Shown here one piece after another: positions 29,450-38,759 of a stretch of 64,000 nucleotides of DNA. The notes below the pieces were generated by a model. The model was not told the DNA's origin and ran no database searches. It saw only the letters and a list, made by a program, of their open reading frames with translations. The position numbers were made by a program, and so were the translations under genes. Positions within the stretch are counted from its first letter, which is position 1. Each line of letters begins with the position of its first letter. The stretch comes from an uncultured Geobacteraceae bacterium (GTDB lineage Bacteria; Desulfobacterota; Desulfuromonadia; Geobacterales; Pseudopelobacteraceae): positions 1 to 64,000 of the forward strand of contig CAIQWT010000092.1 of the NCBI GenBank assembly GCA_903875605.1, given 5' to 3'.

Positions 29450-30934
29450 ATGAAGCAATTATTGACAGCAGTAATAATATTAACTGCTCTAACGACTCAG
29501 CTACACGCTGCAACGCTCGAAGAGAAGGTTGTCGAACATAAGATGAAAAACGGAATGAAACTACTGCTGGTAGAACGTCACACCTCGCCGACAGTTTCTG
29601 CATGGATACGTTTCAGAGTGGGAAGTGTAGATGAACGTAGCGATGAGCGCGGGATTGCCCACCTGTTGGAGCACATGCTCTTCAAAGGAACGACCACGCT
29701 CGGAACAAAGGATTTTGCCGCAGAAAAACCACTTCTTGATAAAATTGAAGAGATCGCACAGGCATTAACTGTTGAAAAGGCACGCCACGACAAAGCGGAT
29801 GTTGCTAAAATTACTGGTCTGGAAAAACAGCTCGCTTCACTTGAAGCAGATGCGTCCAAGTATGTCATCAAAGATGAATTTTTTGAACTGTATTCCAAAA
29901 ACGGCGGCACCGGCTACAACGCCTTTACTAGTCGCGACGGCACTACTTATCTGATAAGCCTACCGGCTAACAAACTGGAACTGTGGGCTGCAATTGAGTC
30001 AGACCGCCTGCAGAATGCTGTCCTGCGGGAATTCTACACAGAGCGTTCAGTCGTTATGGAGGAGCGTCGCAGGTCATATGATGCCGACCCAGAGAGCAAA
30101 TTATGGGAAACCTTTGTGGCTTCCAGTTTTTTGGCCCACTCTTACGGTCAGCCGACAATCGGCTGGATGTCCGATATTGAAAATTTGACCCGCACAAAAG
30201 CCGAGCAGTTCTTTCACAGCTATTATGCTCCAAACAATGCCATTGTAGCTATTGTCGGCGATATCGATACTAAAGCGACTATTGATATGGTTGAACGCTA
30301 TTTCGGCGCAATAAAACCAGGAAAAGAGCCTCCTCCGGTGACAACCATAGAGCCAAAACAGTCGGGGGAACGCCGGATCGAGCTTGTGGCTGAAGCTGAA
30401 CCTACTGTAATTATGGGTTTCCATAAACCGGCTATAGCTTCTCCGGACGACTATGTATTCGATGTGATCAACATGATTCTTGGGAGTGGCAGGACCTCCC
30501 GTTTTTACAAAAAGCTAGTTATCGAAAAGCAGGTTGCTTCTGATATCGGAGCTTTTGACGCACCTGGTCACCGTTATCCGAGTATGTTTGTCATCAGCGC
30601 TAATCCGCGGTCTCCGCATACGGCCAGGGAGGTGGAAGAGGCCGTCCAGACGGAACTCGATCTTCTAAAAACGGTACCGGTTGCCAAGCGTGATTTACAG
30701 CGCATTCTCAATAAGATCGAATATGAGGAGGCCAGACGTATGGGTACTAATGGTGGCCTGGCACGCAATCTAACTGAATATGAAGCTACGGCCGGCAGTT
30801 GGCTTTATATGACCGAACATAAAAGTCATATTGCCAAAATTGTACCTGAAGATATCATGCGGGTTGCTGCTACCTACTTCACCAAAGAGAACCGCACCGT
30901 TGGATTTATCACTAAAAAAGCAGGTGACAAATGA
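29450..30934 (+). CDS. Exported M16 zinc peptidase, catalytically complete
   Basis: The 494-residue protein has a signal peptide (MKQLLTAVIILTALTTQLHA) and an M16 N-terminal domain with the inverted zinc motif H71-L-L-E74-H75 and a distal glutamate in VVMEERRRSYD. An insertion of about 60 helical residues follows GTKDFAAEKP. Pairs of a complete and an incomplete M16 protein form a periplasmic processing protease in many Gram-negatives. Its stop overlaps the start of the second M16 gene (ATGA). Confidence 0.92.
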   Translation: MKQLLTAVIILTALTTQLHAATLEEKVVEHKMKNGMKLLLVERHTSPTVSAWIRFRVGSVDERSDERGIAHLLEHMLFKGTTTLGTKDFAAEKPLLDKIEEIAQALTVEKARHDKADVAKITGLEKQLASLEADASKYVIKDEFFELYSKNGGTGYNAFTSRDGTTYLISLPANKLELWAAIESDRLQNAVLREFYTERSVVMEERRRSYDADPESKLWETFVASSFLAHSYGQPTIGWMSDIENLTRTKAEQFFHSYYAPNNAIVAIVGDIDTKATIDMVERYFGAIKPGKEPPPVTTIEPKQSGERRIELVAEAEPTVIMGFHKPAIASPDDYVFDVINMILGSGRTSRFYKKLVIEKQVASDIGAFDAPGHRYPSMFVISANPRSPHTAREVEEAVQTELDLLKTVPVAKRDLQRILNKIEYEEARRMGTNGGLARNLTEYEATAGSWLYMTEHKSHIAKIVPEDIMRVAATYFTKENRTVGFITKKAGDK

Positions 30935-32364
30935 GAACGCTGATAATTTCCCTTTGTATGTTAGGCACCTTGACTACTCCTTCTTTTAGTGCGGAACAAT
31001 CTCTGGCAAATCCAAGAACTATAAAATTTCCGGAGCTGAATTTCCAGATCCCAAAAGCTGAGAGAGTTGTTCTTGAATGCGGGATGCCTGTATATCTGCT
31101 GCGTGATACCGAGTTGCCAATCATCAACCTGACCGCTATGGTCCGAGTAGGATCAGTCTATGAACCAGCTGCAAAATCGGGATTAGCCAGCATGGTCGGC
31201 AGCGTTATGCGCAGTGGCGGTGCTGGTGGTATTGCTCCTGAAAAAATGGATGATGAGCTCGAATTTATGGCTTCGGCCGTTGAAAGCGCTATAGGCAGTG
31301 ATATGGGAACTGTATCGCTGGCGACGCTTAAAAAGAATCTCGGTCCTACGCTGCAAACATTTCGTGATGTTCTTCTACTACCTGACTTTAAAGAAAAACG
31401 GCTCGAGATTGCCCGCAGTCAAGTTGTCGAGGCCTTGAGGCGTCAAAACGACGATCCAAAAGAAATCGCAGGAAGAGAAGTCGGCCGGGCCATATACGCC
31501 GGTCACCCTCTCGGTGATATTACGACCTTTGAATCAGTCAGCTCTATCACTCGCCAGGATTTAGTCGATTTCCATCAGCGCTATTTTCGCCTGGATAACA
31601 TGATTCTTGCGGTTTCAGGCGACTTTGAGCAAGCAGCATTGATTAAAGAGCTTAATTCAATATTTAAGCCGGTAAAATACAGCAGCATAATCGAACTACC
31701 TCAAGTAGCTCAGCCGAAACAGCTTTTTCAAGGAGAGGTTCTCTACGGCAAAAAGGACGTTAATCAGACCGTTATCCGCATGGGGCACCTGGGTCTCACC
31801 AAAGAAGCCCCTGATATTTATGCAGTACGCCTTCTAGACTACATCCTGGGAGGAAGTTTCACTTCACGGCTAACGATGGAGATCCGTACTAACCAGGGTC
31901 TTGCCTACAGCGTAGGCAGTCACTTCGATATCGGCCGACGTTTTACCGGCAGCTTTGTTGCGGAAACAGAAACTAAAGCAGAATCCACCGCTAAGACTAT
32001 CAACCTTATGAAAAAAATCATCACAGAGCTAACGAAGGAACCTGTCAGCGATGCAGAGCTGAGTGCCGCTCGGGAGTATATGATCAACTCTTTCATGTTT
32101 GGCTTTACCAGTCCGTCTTCTATTGTAAATCAGCGCGCCAGACTGGAATATTACGGCTATCCTGACGGCTATCTGGAAAAATATCGAGACAATATTGCAA
32201 AGGTTACAAAAAAGGATATACTGTCTGCAGCTCTAAAATATCTGCACACTGATGCATTCAAACTGGTAGTTATTGGTGACTCGACAAAATTCGACCAGCC
32301 GCTTTCGACTTTTGGGACAGTGCGCGAACTGGACCTTAAACTCAATATTCCAAAACCGCAATAA
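30931..32364 (+). CDS. M16-family partner lacking the zinc motif
   Basis: The 477-residue product has a signal peptide (cleavage near SFSA) and the M16 fold: LTAMVRVGSVYEPAAKSGLA, then, where HxxEH should be, SMVGSVMRSGG. The other parts, such as GRAIYAGHPLGDIT and LGGSFTSRLTMEIRTNQGLAYSV, are conserved. It is therefore the inactive partner subunit, which in related pairs contributes the substrate-binding R/Y residues. Translationally coupled to the active subunit. Confidence 0.9.
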   Translation: MRTLIISLCMLGTLTTPSFSAEQSLANPRTIKFPELNFQIPKAERVVLECGMPVYLLRDTELPIINLTAMVRVGSVYEPAAKSGLASMVGSVMRSGGAGGIAPEKMDDELEFMASAVESAIGSDMGTVSLATLKKNLGPTLQTFRDVLLLPDFKEKRLEIARSQVVEALRRQNDDPKEIAGREVGRAIYAGHPLGDITTFESVSSITRQDLVDFHQRYFRLDNMILAVSGDFEQAALIKELNSIFKPVKYSSIIELPQVAQPKQLFQGEVLYGKKDVNQTVIRMGHLGLTKEAPDIYAVRLLDYILGGSFTSRLTMEIRTNQGLAYSVGSHFDIGRRFTGSFVAETETKAESTAKTINLMKKIITELTKEPVSDAELSAAREYMINSFMFGFTSPSSIVNQRARLEYYGYPDGYLEKYRDNIAKVTKKDILSAALKYLHTDAFKLVVIGDSTKFDQPLSTFGTVRELDLKLNIPKPQ

Positions 32365-32387
32365 TCATGATAACGAGGTGAAAACAT

Positions 32388-32798
32388 ATGTCTTTTTTTG
32401 AATGGGACGACAGCATAGCACTTGGCATACCGACCATTGATGATCAGCACAAAGCACTTTTTGGCTGGATTAACAACCTTAATGAAGCAACAAAAAGCGG
32501 GAATGATACTGAGATGGTTGGAGAGGTGATCTGGAAACTGATCACCTATGTGACAGAACATTTTAGTGAAGAAGAACGATTGATGCTATCCTGCAACTAT
32601 CCGGGATTATTGGGACACCGTAAGGAGCATGACCAATTTGTTTCTCGATTGAGAGAAATACAGGTGAGTTTCATCAACGGTCACGAAATGAGTGAGAGCA
32701 TTCTTGATTTTATGGTTGACTGGTTGGTGTGTCACATAAAAGGGACAGATCAGGGGTACAGTCGATTTATAAACCAGCAGGCGGAAAATGGCTTTTAG
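32388..32798 (+). CDS. Bacteriohemerythrin
   Basis: The 136-residue single-domain protein has all di-iron ligands: His21 (DDQHKALF), His58 and Glu62 (EHFSEEE), His77 and His81 (GHRKEHDQF), His116 and Asp121 (CHIKGTD). It should bind O2 reversibly in the cytosol, for storage, sensing or protection in an anaerobe. GAGGTG precedes the ATG. The last 32 bases overlap the end of the oppositely directed FAD dehydrogenase gene. Confidence 0.95.
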   Translation: MSFFEWDDSIALGIPTIDDQHKALFGWINNLNEATKSGNDTEMVGEVIWKLITYVTEHFSEEERLMLSCNYPGLLGHRKEHDQFVSRLREIQVSFINGHEMSESILDFMVDWLVCHIKGTDQGYSRFINQQAENGF

Positions 32799-34371
32799 CT
32801 GACAACCTGACTGCAATGCTATCGGCTATTCTGATGCCGTCAACTGCAGAGCTCATGATGCCGCCGGCATAGCCTGCGCCTTCACCAGCCGGGTATAACC
32901 CCTTAACGCCGGGAGATTCATAACTGCTGTCACGCAGAACCCGTACCGGCGAGGAAGTCCGGGACTCTATGCCAATCAAAGTAGCCTCTGCCGTTACAAA
33001 TCCTTTAAGCTTGCGGCCAAAATCGACAATACCTTCCCGAAGTGTATCGATTATAAACTGTGGCAACACAGTATCCAGCTCTGTTTCATGAATACCGGGA
33101 CGGTAGCTCGTCCTGGCAGCCGCTTTACCTGGAAGTCGTAAAAAGCCGAGAAGGTTCTGCGCCGGCGCAAGATATCCCCCGCCACCCAGCTCAAACGCCC
33201 GCTGTTCCCAGTGGCGCTGTAACCGGACCCCTGCCAGCGGGCCAGCGCCATAAAAATCTTCTTCCCTGACATTAACCACTAAAGCGCTGTTAGCATAAGG
33301 TGAGTTGCGCATTTGCCCGCTCATACCATTGGTAACAACACCCCCCGCTTCAGATGCTCCGCCGACGACAACCCCGCCAGGGCACATACAGAAGGAATAG
33401 GCGCTCCTTCCACTGGTAGTATTGTTCCAAGTGACTGCATAGTCCGCTGCCGGAAGACCCGGCTGTTTTTGATTGCCATACTGAATCCGGTTTATCAGTT
33501 CCTGAGGATGTTCAACCCTGAACCCCATTGCAAAAGGCTTACGTTGTAATGGAACATTTAACCGTTCTAAAAGCTCAAACGTATCCCGTGCGCTGTGGCC
33601 ACTGGCCAGAATCAGGTGATCACAAGCTATTTCTTCACTATTATTTACAATCACTGCTTCAACACAGCCATCATTAATGCAAATATCCGTCATACGACAT
33701 CCGAATCGGATAGAAAAATTTTTTTCAAGGAGAGACCGCCGAATCTCGCTAATTACTGTCCTCAGCCGATCTGTTCCAATGTGTGGCTTGGCAAGATAGC
33801 GTATCTCCGACTGGGCACCGTAAGCTACGAGCTTTTCCAAAATCCATGGAGCCAGCGGATCCTTGGAACGGCAGGTAAGCTTACCATCAGAAAAAGTTCC
33901 GGCCCCCCCCTCGCCAAACTGAACATTGGATTCAGGATCAAGGAGACCCTCTTTCCAGAAGCGCTGTACGGACAGAGCTCGCTTCTCTACGGGTTCACCA
34001 CGCTCGATAATCGTTGCAGTCAAACCATATTCAGCCAGGCGTAAGGCGGCCATAAGGCCGGCAGGACCACTACCAACGATGACTATACGCTTGGTTGACT
34101 GAATCTGCGCCGTCGACACAGGCGCACTTTCATCCTGCCATTCCAGTGACGGATCAGTGCCAAGACGAGCTCTTATGGAATTATCATCAGAAAATGAAAG
34201 CGTGTAAATAACCTTTATATGAGGTTTTTTGCGGGCATCGATCCCTTTGCGAATAATACGGAGATCGCGCAGGCATGCCTGCGGTACAGAAAGCTTCGCC
34301 GCCAGCAGCACGGGCAGAGTTTCTTCCCGGTCTTGTGGGGTTAGTGATAGGTTGCGATAGATAAAAGGCAT
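32767..34371 (-). CDS. FAD-dependent dehydrogenase (COG2509-type)
   Basis: The 534-residue protein has an N-terminal ferredoxin-like lead domain (about 1-95) and a Rossmann FAD site, [18 protein letters not shown], followed by VEKRALSVQRFWKEG, QFGEGGAGTFSDGKLTCR and GHSARDTFELLERL. The C-terminal SPVRVLRD, GLYPAGEGAGYAGGI completes the fold. Members are widespread and poorly characterised oxidoreductases. ATG at 34371 (MPFIYRN) is ten bases after the stop of the upstream receiver gene; an earlier in-frame start would overlap that gene. Confidence 0.85.
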   Translation of the reverse strand: MPFIYRNLSLTPQDREETLPVLLAAKLSVPQACLRDLRIIRKGIDARKKPHIKVIYTLSFSDDNSIRARLGTDPSLEWQDESAPVSTAQIQSTKRIVIVGSGPAGLMAALRLAEYGLTATIIERGEPVEKRALSVQRFWKEGLLDPESNVQFGEGGAGTFSDGKLTCRSKDPLAPWILEKLVAYGAQSEIRYLAKPHIGTDRLRTVISEIRRSLLEKNFSIRFGCRMTDICINDGCVEAVIVNNSEEIACDHLILASGHSARDTFELLERLNVPLQRKPFAMGFRVEHPQELINRIQYGNQKQPGLPAADYAVTWNNTTSGRSAYSFCMCPGGVVVGGASEAGGVVTNGMSGQMRNSPYANSALVVNVREEDFYGAGPLAGVRLQRHWEQRAFELGGGGYLAPAQNLLGFLRLPGKAAARTSYRPGIHETELDTVLPQFIIDTLREGIVDFGRKLKGFVTAEATLIGIESRTSSPVRVLRDSSYESPGVKGLYPAGEGAGYAGGIMSSAVDGIRIADSIAVRLSAKSHFPPAGL

Positions 34372-34381
34372 GGCGTTAGCT

Positions 34382-34774
34382 CTACTGATACTTTCCGCGT
34401 TCAAGAAATTGTTCTACGATGATAACAATATCCACAGGCGGCGTTGACTTGGGAATATGGATTCTGGCACCCATTTCCGGCACTGAATGTTCGTGCGGTG
34501 TTTCCTGAAACATGGACGTCAATAGAATGATCACCGGATTTGCATCACCGGCAAGCCGGTCTATTTCCATACAGGTGCTAACTCCCCCCATGCGAGGCAT
34601 TACAAGATCGGATATAACGACGTCCGGTAATATTTGAAGATACATCTTCACCCCTTCAATACCGTCATTGGCATTAAAAACGGTAAATCCGCTATCACTG
34701 AAGCTGTCTGTCAGTATTTTCAGAAAGAATGGGTCATCATCAATAATAAGGACTTTTACGGGTGATTGGGTCAT
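34382..34774 (-). CDS. Single-domain response regulator
   Basis: The 130-residue receiver has the acidic pocket IIDDDPFF, acceptor Asp56 in VISDLVMPRMGG, the threonine/serine switch LLTSM and the lysine in HIPKS. No output domain is present. It lies just after the receiver-kinase gene on the same strand and may be its phospho-target. Confidence 0.88.
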   Translation of the reverse strand: MTQSPVKVLIIDDDPFFLKILTDSFSDSGFTVFNANDGIEGVKMYLQILPDVVISDLVMPRMGGVSTCMEIDRLAGDANPVIILLTSMFQETPHEHSVPEMGARIHIPKSTPPVDIVIIVEQFLERGKYQ

Positions 34775-34861
34775 GGGGGCACACTAACATGGAGGGTTAT
34801 AGACTGGTGAGTGATAGTACACCACCTCAGCCAATAAAAGAAAGAGAGAATTTTATCGTTG

Positions 34862-36052
34862 TCATCTACAGGCAGGGAACTCAAGACGGAAGGTAGTTCC
34901 AACAGGCGACGAGTGTTCAACCACCATGCTTCCTTCGTACATTCCGGCGATACGCTGAGCAACAGGAAGACCCATTCCTGTACCGCGGCTTTTAGTACTG
35001 AAAAAAGGATCAAATATTCTCGGCAAAACATCCTCAGGAATACCGTTACCACTGTCAGCAACCCTTACAATAACGCGGCTGTCCTTTTCAAAAATTTCAA
35101 TTGCAAGCCGCCCATCAAGACTCATTGAATCCATAGCATTCAGAAAAAGATTGGTAAAGATCTGCTCAAGTTCGGCCGGATCGGCGGTAATAGGTGACGG
35201 TATGCAATGGTACTGCCTGTCGATCTGAATTCTTCTGGCTTCAATTTGAGGCAAAAATGCCTCGATCACGTTATTTACAACCTGATTTAACTGGACATTG
35301 GACGAAATAATACGCGTTCTACGTGAGGCATCGAGCAACTTGCGAATAATTGAGTCAATTCTATCAACTTCTTTAAGTATTTTAGTCTGATATTCCAACT
35401 GGTCGGGTTCTGTTGTTGTCTGGCGCATCAGCTGAACAAACAGTGATATGGAGTTGAGTGGATTGCGGATCTCATGAGCCACTCCTGCTGAAAGGTAGCC
35501 CAATGCTGCGAGTTTTTCTGATTGAACAATTTCTTCCTGAGCATCTTGAAGTGCCTCGGATTTTTCGCGGACTCTTTTCTGCAGTTCCAGATTCCACTGT
35601 TCAATTTCTGACAGCAACTGCTCCTGACGTTTTTGTAGTTCACGGTTACGAAGTTCAATGCCTCTGATTTTCAGCACACTTTCCAGCCTTTCGACCAGAT
35701 TACGATTATTAAACGGCTTAAGAATGTACTCAGAGGCACCGTTCTTCATTAGTTCAACAGCGACCTCTTCGCTCCCTTTTCCGGTAAGCATGACAACATA
35801 CGTATCTGGAAAGCGTGTTTTTATCTGCTGTAGCGCAGAGAGGCCATCCATTTCAGGCATCATATAATCGAGCAGCACGAGAGCGGGGGCATGGATGGAT
35901 ATCAGCTCAAGCCCTTCGCAGGGGCGTTCAGCGATATATGGCTGAAATCCGTTCTTTGCAAGTATCAGGGAGGTTAGTTCGAGGATATTCGTATCATCAT
36001 CAATAATAACGACAACCGGTTTAGTGTCGGACAATTCCGGCATTTTCAGCAT
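34862..36052 (-). CDS. Soluble receiver-histidine kinase
   Basis: The 396-residue protein starts with a receiver (Asp62 in LLDYMMPEMDG, Lys in YILKPFN), continues as a coiled coil (about 130-180), then a HisKA domain with His193 in GVAHEIRNPLNS and an ATPase domain with NLFLNAMDS, DSGNGIPED and GTGMGLPVAQRIAG. No membrane span is present. The receiver probably controls the kinase as one step in a phosphorelay with the CheY-like proteins encoded on both sides. Confidence 0.88.
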   Translation of the reverse strand: MLKMPELSDTKPVVVIIDDDTNILELTSLILAKNGFQPYIAERPCEGLELISIHAPALVLLDYMMPEMDGLSALQQIKTRFPDTYVVMLTGKGSEEVAVELMKNGASEYILKPFNNRNLVERLESVLKIRGIELRNRELQKRQEQLLSEIEQWNLELQKRVREKSEALQDAQEEIVQSEKLAALGYLSAGVAHEIRNPLNSISLFVQLMRQTTTEPDQLEYQTKILKEVDRIDSIIRKLLDASRRTRIISSNVQLNQVVNNVIEAFLPQIEARRIQIDRQYHCIPSPITADPAELEQIFTNLFLNAMDSMSLDGRLAIEIFEKDSRVIVRVADSGNGIPEDVLPRIFDPFFSTKSRGTGMGLPVAQRIAGMYEGSMVVEHSSPVGTTFRLEFPACR

Positions 36053-36088
36053 GAAATAGTATCTCTTGTCATGTTTTTTGGGAATTCG

Positions 36089-36538
36089 CTACACTGCGGG
36101 GAGTCTGACCGTAAGAACAGGACACGTAGCTGAGCGTACAACCCGCTCTGCGGTGCTGCCGAAAAGTATACGGTCAAGACCGGTTCTGCCATGCGTTCCG
36201 ATCACGATTAAAGAAGCATCGATTTTACTTGCAGCCATAGTTATTTCGTCGCAAGGGATACCTGTCACGATAGCCGTTTTGTAATTGTAAAAACTACCTA
36301 ATCTCGTGCTGCAGAAAGCCTCCATCATAGCTACGGCCCCTTCTTCGATCTCTTTTTCCAGTTGTTCAAAAGAGATGTGCGGGACGTAGAAACCGCGCAG
36401 ATCAACTGGTTCATTGATAACGTGGATAATAGTTAACTCGGCATTGAACTGAGTTGCCAAAGTCAGAGCGTAGTCAAAAGCACATTCAGAGTTTTCCGAA
36501 AAATCAATGGCGGTCAGAATTTTTGTAAAAGGTTTCAT
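36089..36538 (-). CDS. Universal stress protein (UspA family)
   Basis: The 149-residue product starts KILTAIDFSENSECAFDYAL and has the ATP-binding signature GTHGRTGLDRILFGSTAERV (G-x2-G-x9-G-S/T). It is therefore of the ATP-binding UspFG/MJ0577 class. It lies between two regulator genes on the same strand. GGATCC-AGGA context upstream gives a normal ribosome site. Confidence 0.9.
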   Translation of the reverse strand: MKPFTKILTAIDFSENSECAFDYALTLATQFNAELTIIHVINEPVDLRGFYVPHISFEQLEKEIEEGAVAMMEAFCSTRLGSFYNYKTAIVTGIPCDEITMAASKIDASLIVIGTHGRTGLDRILFGSTAERVVRSATCPVLTVRLPAV

Positions 36539-36568
36539 TGGGATCCTCCAGGAATTACTGCTGCCTGT

Positions 36569-36946
36569 TTAAATAGCTGTCAAAATTTTGCCGATGACTT
36601 TTTTTAGTTCAATATATCTGACCGGTTTATTTATATATTCAAACGCACCAAGTGTCATGGCTTCGAGGTATGACTCTACTTCACCATAAGCCGTTATCAT
36701 TATGACGTTGCTCGCTGGGTGACTGCGGTTCAGTTCGCGCAAAAACTTCAACCCGTCCATCTCCGGCATATTAAGATCGGTAATGATCAACTCTACTTCA
36801 TTGCTACGCAGATAATTAAGCGCTTCCAGACCGTTACTGGCTGACGCCACTTCATAACCGTCATGGACAAGTATTTTGGAAAGAGCCACCCTGGCATTTT
36901 CCTCATCATCCACAACAAGTATCCTCTTCTTACACATCTGCTCCAC
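36569..36946 (-). CDS. Single-domain response regulator
   Basis: The 125-residue receiver has ILVVDDEENARVAL, acceptor Asp57 in IITDLNMPEMDG, the TAYG switch and Lys in YINKPV. GTG at 36946 is used as start since AGGAG lies seven bases before it; an ATG three codons later has no suitable spacing. Probably first gene of the leftward signalling set (receiver, UspA, receiver-kinase, receiver, FAD protein). Confidence 0.88.
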   Translation of the reverse strand: MEQMCKKRILVVDDEENARVALSKILVHDGYEVASASNGLEALNYLRSNEVELIITDLNMPEMDGLKFLRELNRSHPASNVIMITAYGEVESYLEAMTLGAFEYINKPVRYIELKKVIGKILTAI

Positions 36947-37067
36947 TGTATTTCTCCTGCACGAGTTTCAAGTACAGGAAGTTTAACATGATGTGGTTGA
37001 CTGTCAAGGGCTTGGAAATCTTTTTTAAAACGATGGATCAATAACAAATGTCACATTTCAGAATTAA

Positions 37068-37943
37068 TTATTTAAGCGCATCGGCATCAAGTTCGATGTA
37101 TGCCTGTTTTCCGGCCGGACCGAGAGGCTTGTAGGGTTTACCGTTTAATTCTACATCAACGCCACCGGCATTACTTAATTCCAGTGTTACCTTTTTTTCA
37201 GCTTTCCACTCAATCACATCCCCGATAGTAAGATCCTGCTGTTGTGGTGAGGAGCCGTCTACGGTGGATGTTAGCGTTCCGGTTTGGGTAACTTTAATTT
37301 TCACTATAAGCCCCTTACCAGCTTCTAACGGCCGCTTAGCTACTGCTGTTATTTCAGAATCAGCTGGTTCAGTAAGACGTTTTTCTGCTTTGTTGACAGG
37401 GCTGATCCGCTCTACCCTACTATGGCGCACTGAGCTTTGTACCATCTGAACGGCAGCATTCTGAAGGGGCAACGTCACCGCTGCAACCGGTTGCACCTGA
37501 CGAACAAGTGGGGGTGGAGTTGGCTTAAAAAACTTTGCAGTAACCAGGATGACTATCAGCAAGGAGGCCGGGAATAACATCTTTTTGAGAGAAGGGAGAC
37601 GGCGCGGAGGACGCCCGGGGATGGCTGCTGCGCGAGTAAGATCCGGTTTTTCGCCTTTAACTCCGAAAAGTTTTTCATACATCCTTGCAACATCGTCAGA
37701 GTTAAGACCGAGGTAGGTTGCGTAGATACGGAGAAATCCCTTGAGATAGGCCTGATTAGCAAATTCACGAATCTGGTCGCCTTCCAATGCTTTCAGGTGA
37801 GAAATGCCAATTTTTGTGGTTTCAGATGCTTCTTCCAGCGTAATTCCGTGAAACTCACGGCAACGACGCAGAATTGCCCCCGGTGAACCGGCAGAGGTCT
37901 CTGGCGCAGATGAAAACGGATCAGACATTCTACCCCCACTCAC
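37068..37943 (-). CDS. rodZ: RodZ-like protein (Xre HTH, membrane span, DUF4115)
   Basis: The 291-residue protein has an N-terminal RodZ-type helix-turn-helix (about 23-92: GAILRRCREFHGITLEEAS, KIGISHLKALE, AYLKGFLRIYATYLGL), a single membrane span (about 122-139) and a C-terminal beta domain (GLIVKIKVTQTGTLT, EWKAEKKVTLELSNAG). RodZ links MreB to the membrane in rod-shape control. GTG at 37943, overlapping the stop of the TPR gene (GTGA) with GGAG eight bases earlier, and ATG at 37928 with GGGGGT before it, are both possible starts. A PilF-like TPR gene upstream is the usual neighbour. Confidence 0.8.
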   Translation of the reverse strand: MSGGRMSDPFSSAPETSAGSPGAILRRCREFHGITLEEASETTKIGISHLKALEGDQIREFANQAYLKGFLRIYATYLGLNSDDVARMYEKLFGVKGEKPDLTRAAAIPGRPPRRLPSLKKMLFPASLLIVILVTAKFFKPTPPPLVRQVQPVAAVTLPLQNAAVQMVQSSVRHSRVERISPVNKAEKRLTEPADSEITAVAKRPLEAGKGLIVKIKVTQTGTLTSTVDGSSPQQQDLTIGDVIEWKAEKKVTLELSNAGGVDVELNGKPYKPLGPAGKQAYIELDADALK

Positions 37944-38701
37944 TTGAGAAGCTCCAAATACCCAAGAGAGGCACGCCCAAGCTCACTGTCAGGAATCAGC
38001 CGGACTGCCTCTTTGAAAGAGCTGCGAGCAGCATCTAGCCGGCTTAATTTAAGCTGTGCCTGACCCATATAATGGTGCGCTGCTCCATAATCACGATAAA
38101 TATCCAATGCTTTGGAATATTCTACAATCGCCTGTTCACTCTTGTCCATGGCAAACCAGACCCTACCAAGAGAAAGCCGTACAACCGGATTGCGCGGATT
38201 TAAGGCCGCGACACCCTGCAGCTCTTCCAGTGATTTGGTGTATTCACCTTTTCCAAGATAGGCCAGCCCGAGATTGATGCAGGCATTTTCGTTATTGTCG
38301 TAAAAAAGATCGTCTTTTACAATTTTGAATTGTTGAATAGCGCTATCCCAGCGTTTTAAATCCAGGTAGGCAACCCCCAGATCGTTTCTGGCAACAGAAA
38401 AACTAGGCTTCAAAACAATTGCCTTTAAAAGTTTCGCCTCGGCAAGATCCGGGCGTTTTTTCCCTATAAAAGCTTTGCCGAGATTATAAAGGACATCCGG
38501 GTTTTCGGGATCAAGCTTCTCGGCTTCAGTCAGGTCAAACAGAGCCGATGAATAATTTCCCTCCCCAAGATATGAAAGTCCCATTTGATAATGATAGGAA
38601 GCCGGGTTGGGCTTGTTACTATTTTGTCCCCGCCCGGACACGCAGCCGGAAACGTACAACAGCAACATAGATGCAGCTATAATGTGCAAAATACGTTTCA
38701 T
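37940..38701 (-). CDS. TPR lipoprotein of the PilF/PilW type
   Basis: The 253-residue product starts MKRILHIIAASMLLLYVSG with lipidated Cys20 or so (VSGC), then at least six tetratricopeptide repeats (for example YHYQMGLSYLGEGNYSSAL, VLYNLGKAFIGKKRPDLAE). In pilus-bearing bacteria PilF/PilW is an outer-membrane lipoprotein that helps assemble the secretin. ATG at 38701 is chosen because the frame before it lacks a ribosome site and would hide the lipoprotein signal. Followed by rodZ, as in many proteobacteria. Confidence 0.8.
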   Translation of the reverse strand: MKRILHIIAASMLLLYVSGCVSGRGQNSNKPNPASYHYQMGLSYLGEGNYSSALFDLTEAEKLDPENPDVLYNLGKAFIGKKRPDLAEAKLLKAIVLKPSFSVARNDLGVAYLDLKRWDSAIQQFKIVKDDLFYDNNENACINLGLAYLGKGEYTKSLEELQGVAALNPRNPVVRLSLGRVWFAMDKSEQAIVEYSKALDIYRDYGAAHHYMGQAQLKLSRLDAARSSFKEAVRLIPDSELGRASLGYLELLK

Positions 38702-38759
38702 CTTATACCACTCTTGCGATCTGCATCGCAGGGTCGCAATGTGCCATTTTTGGTATGCA

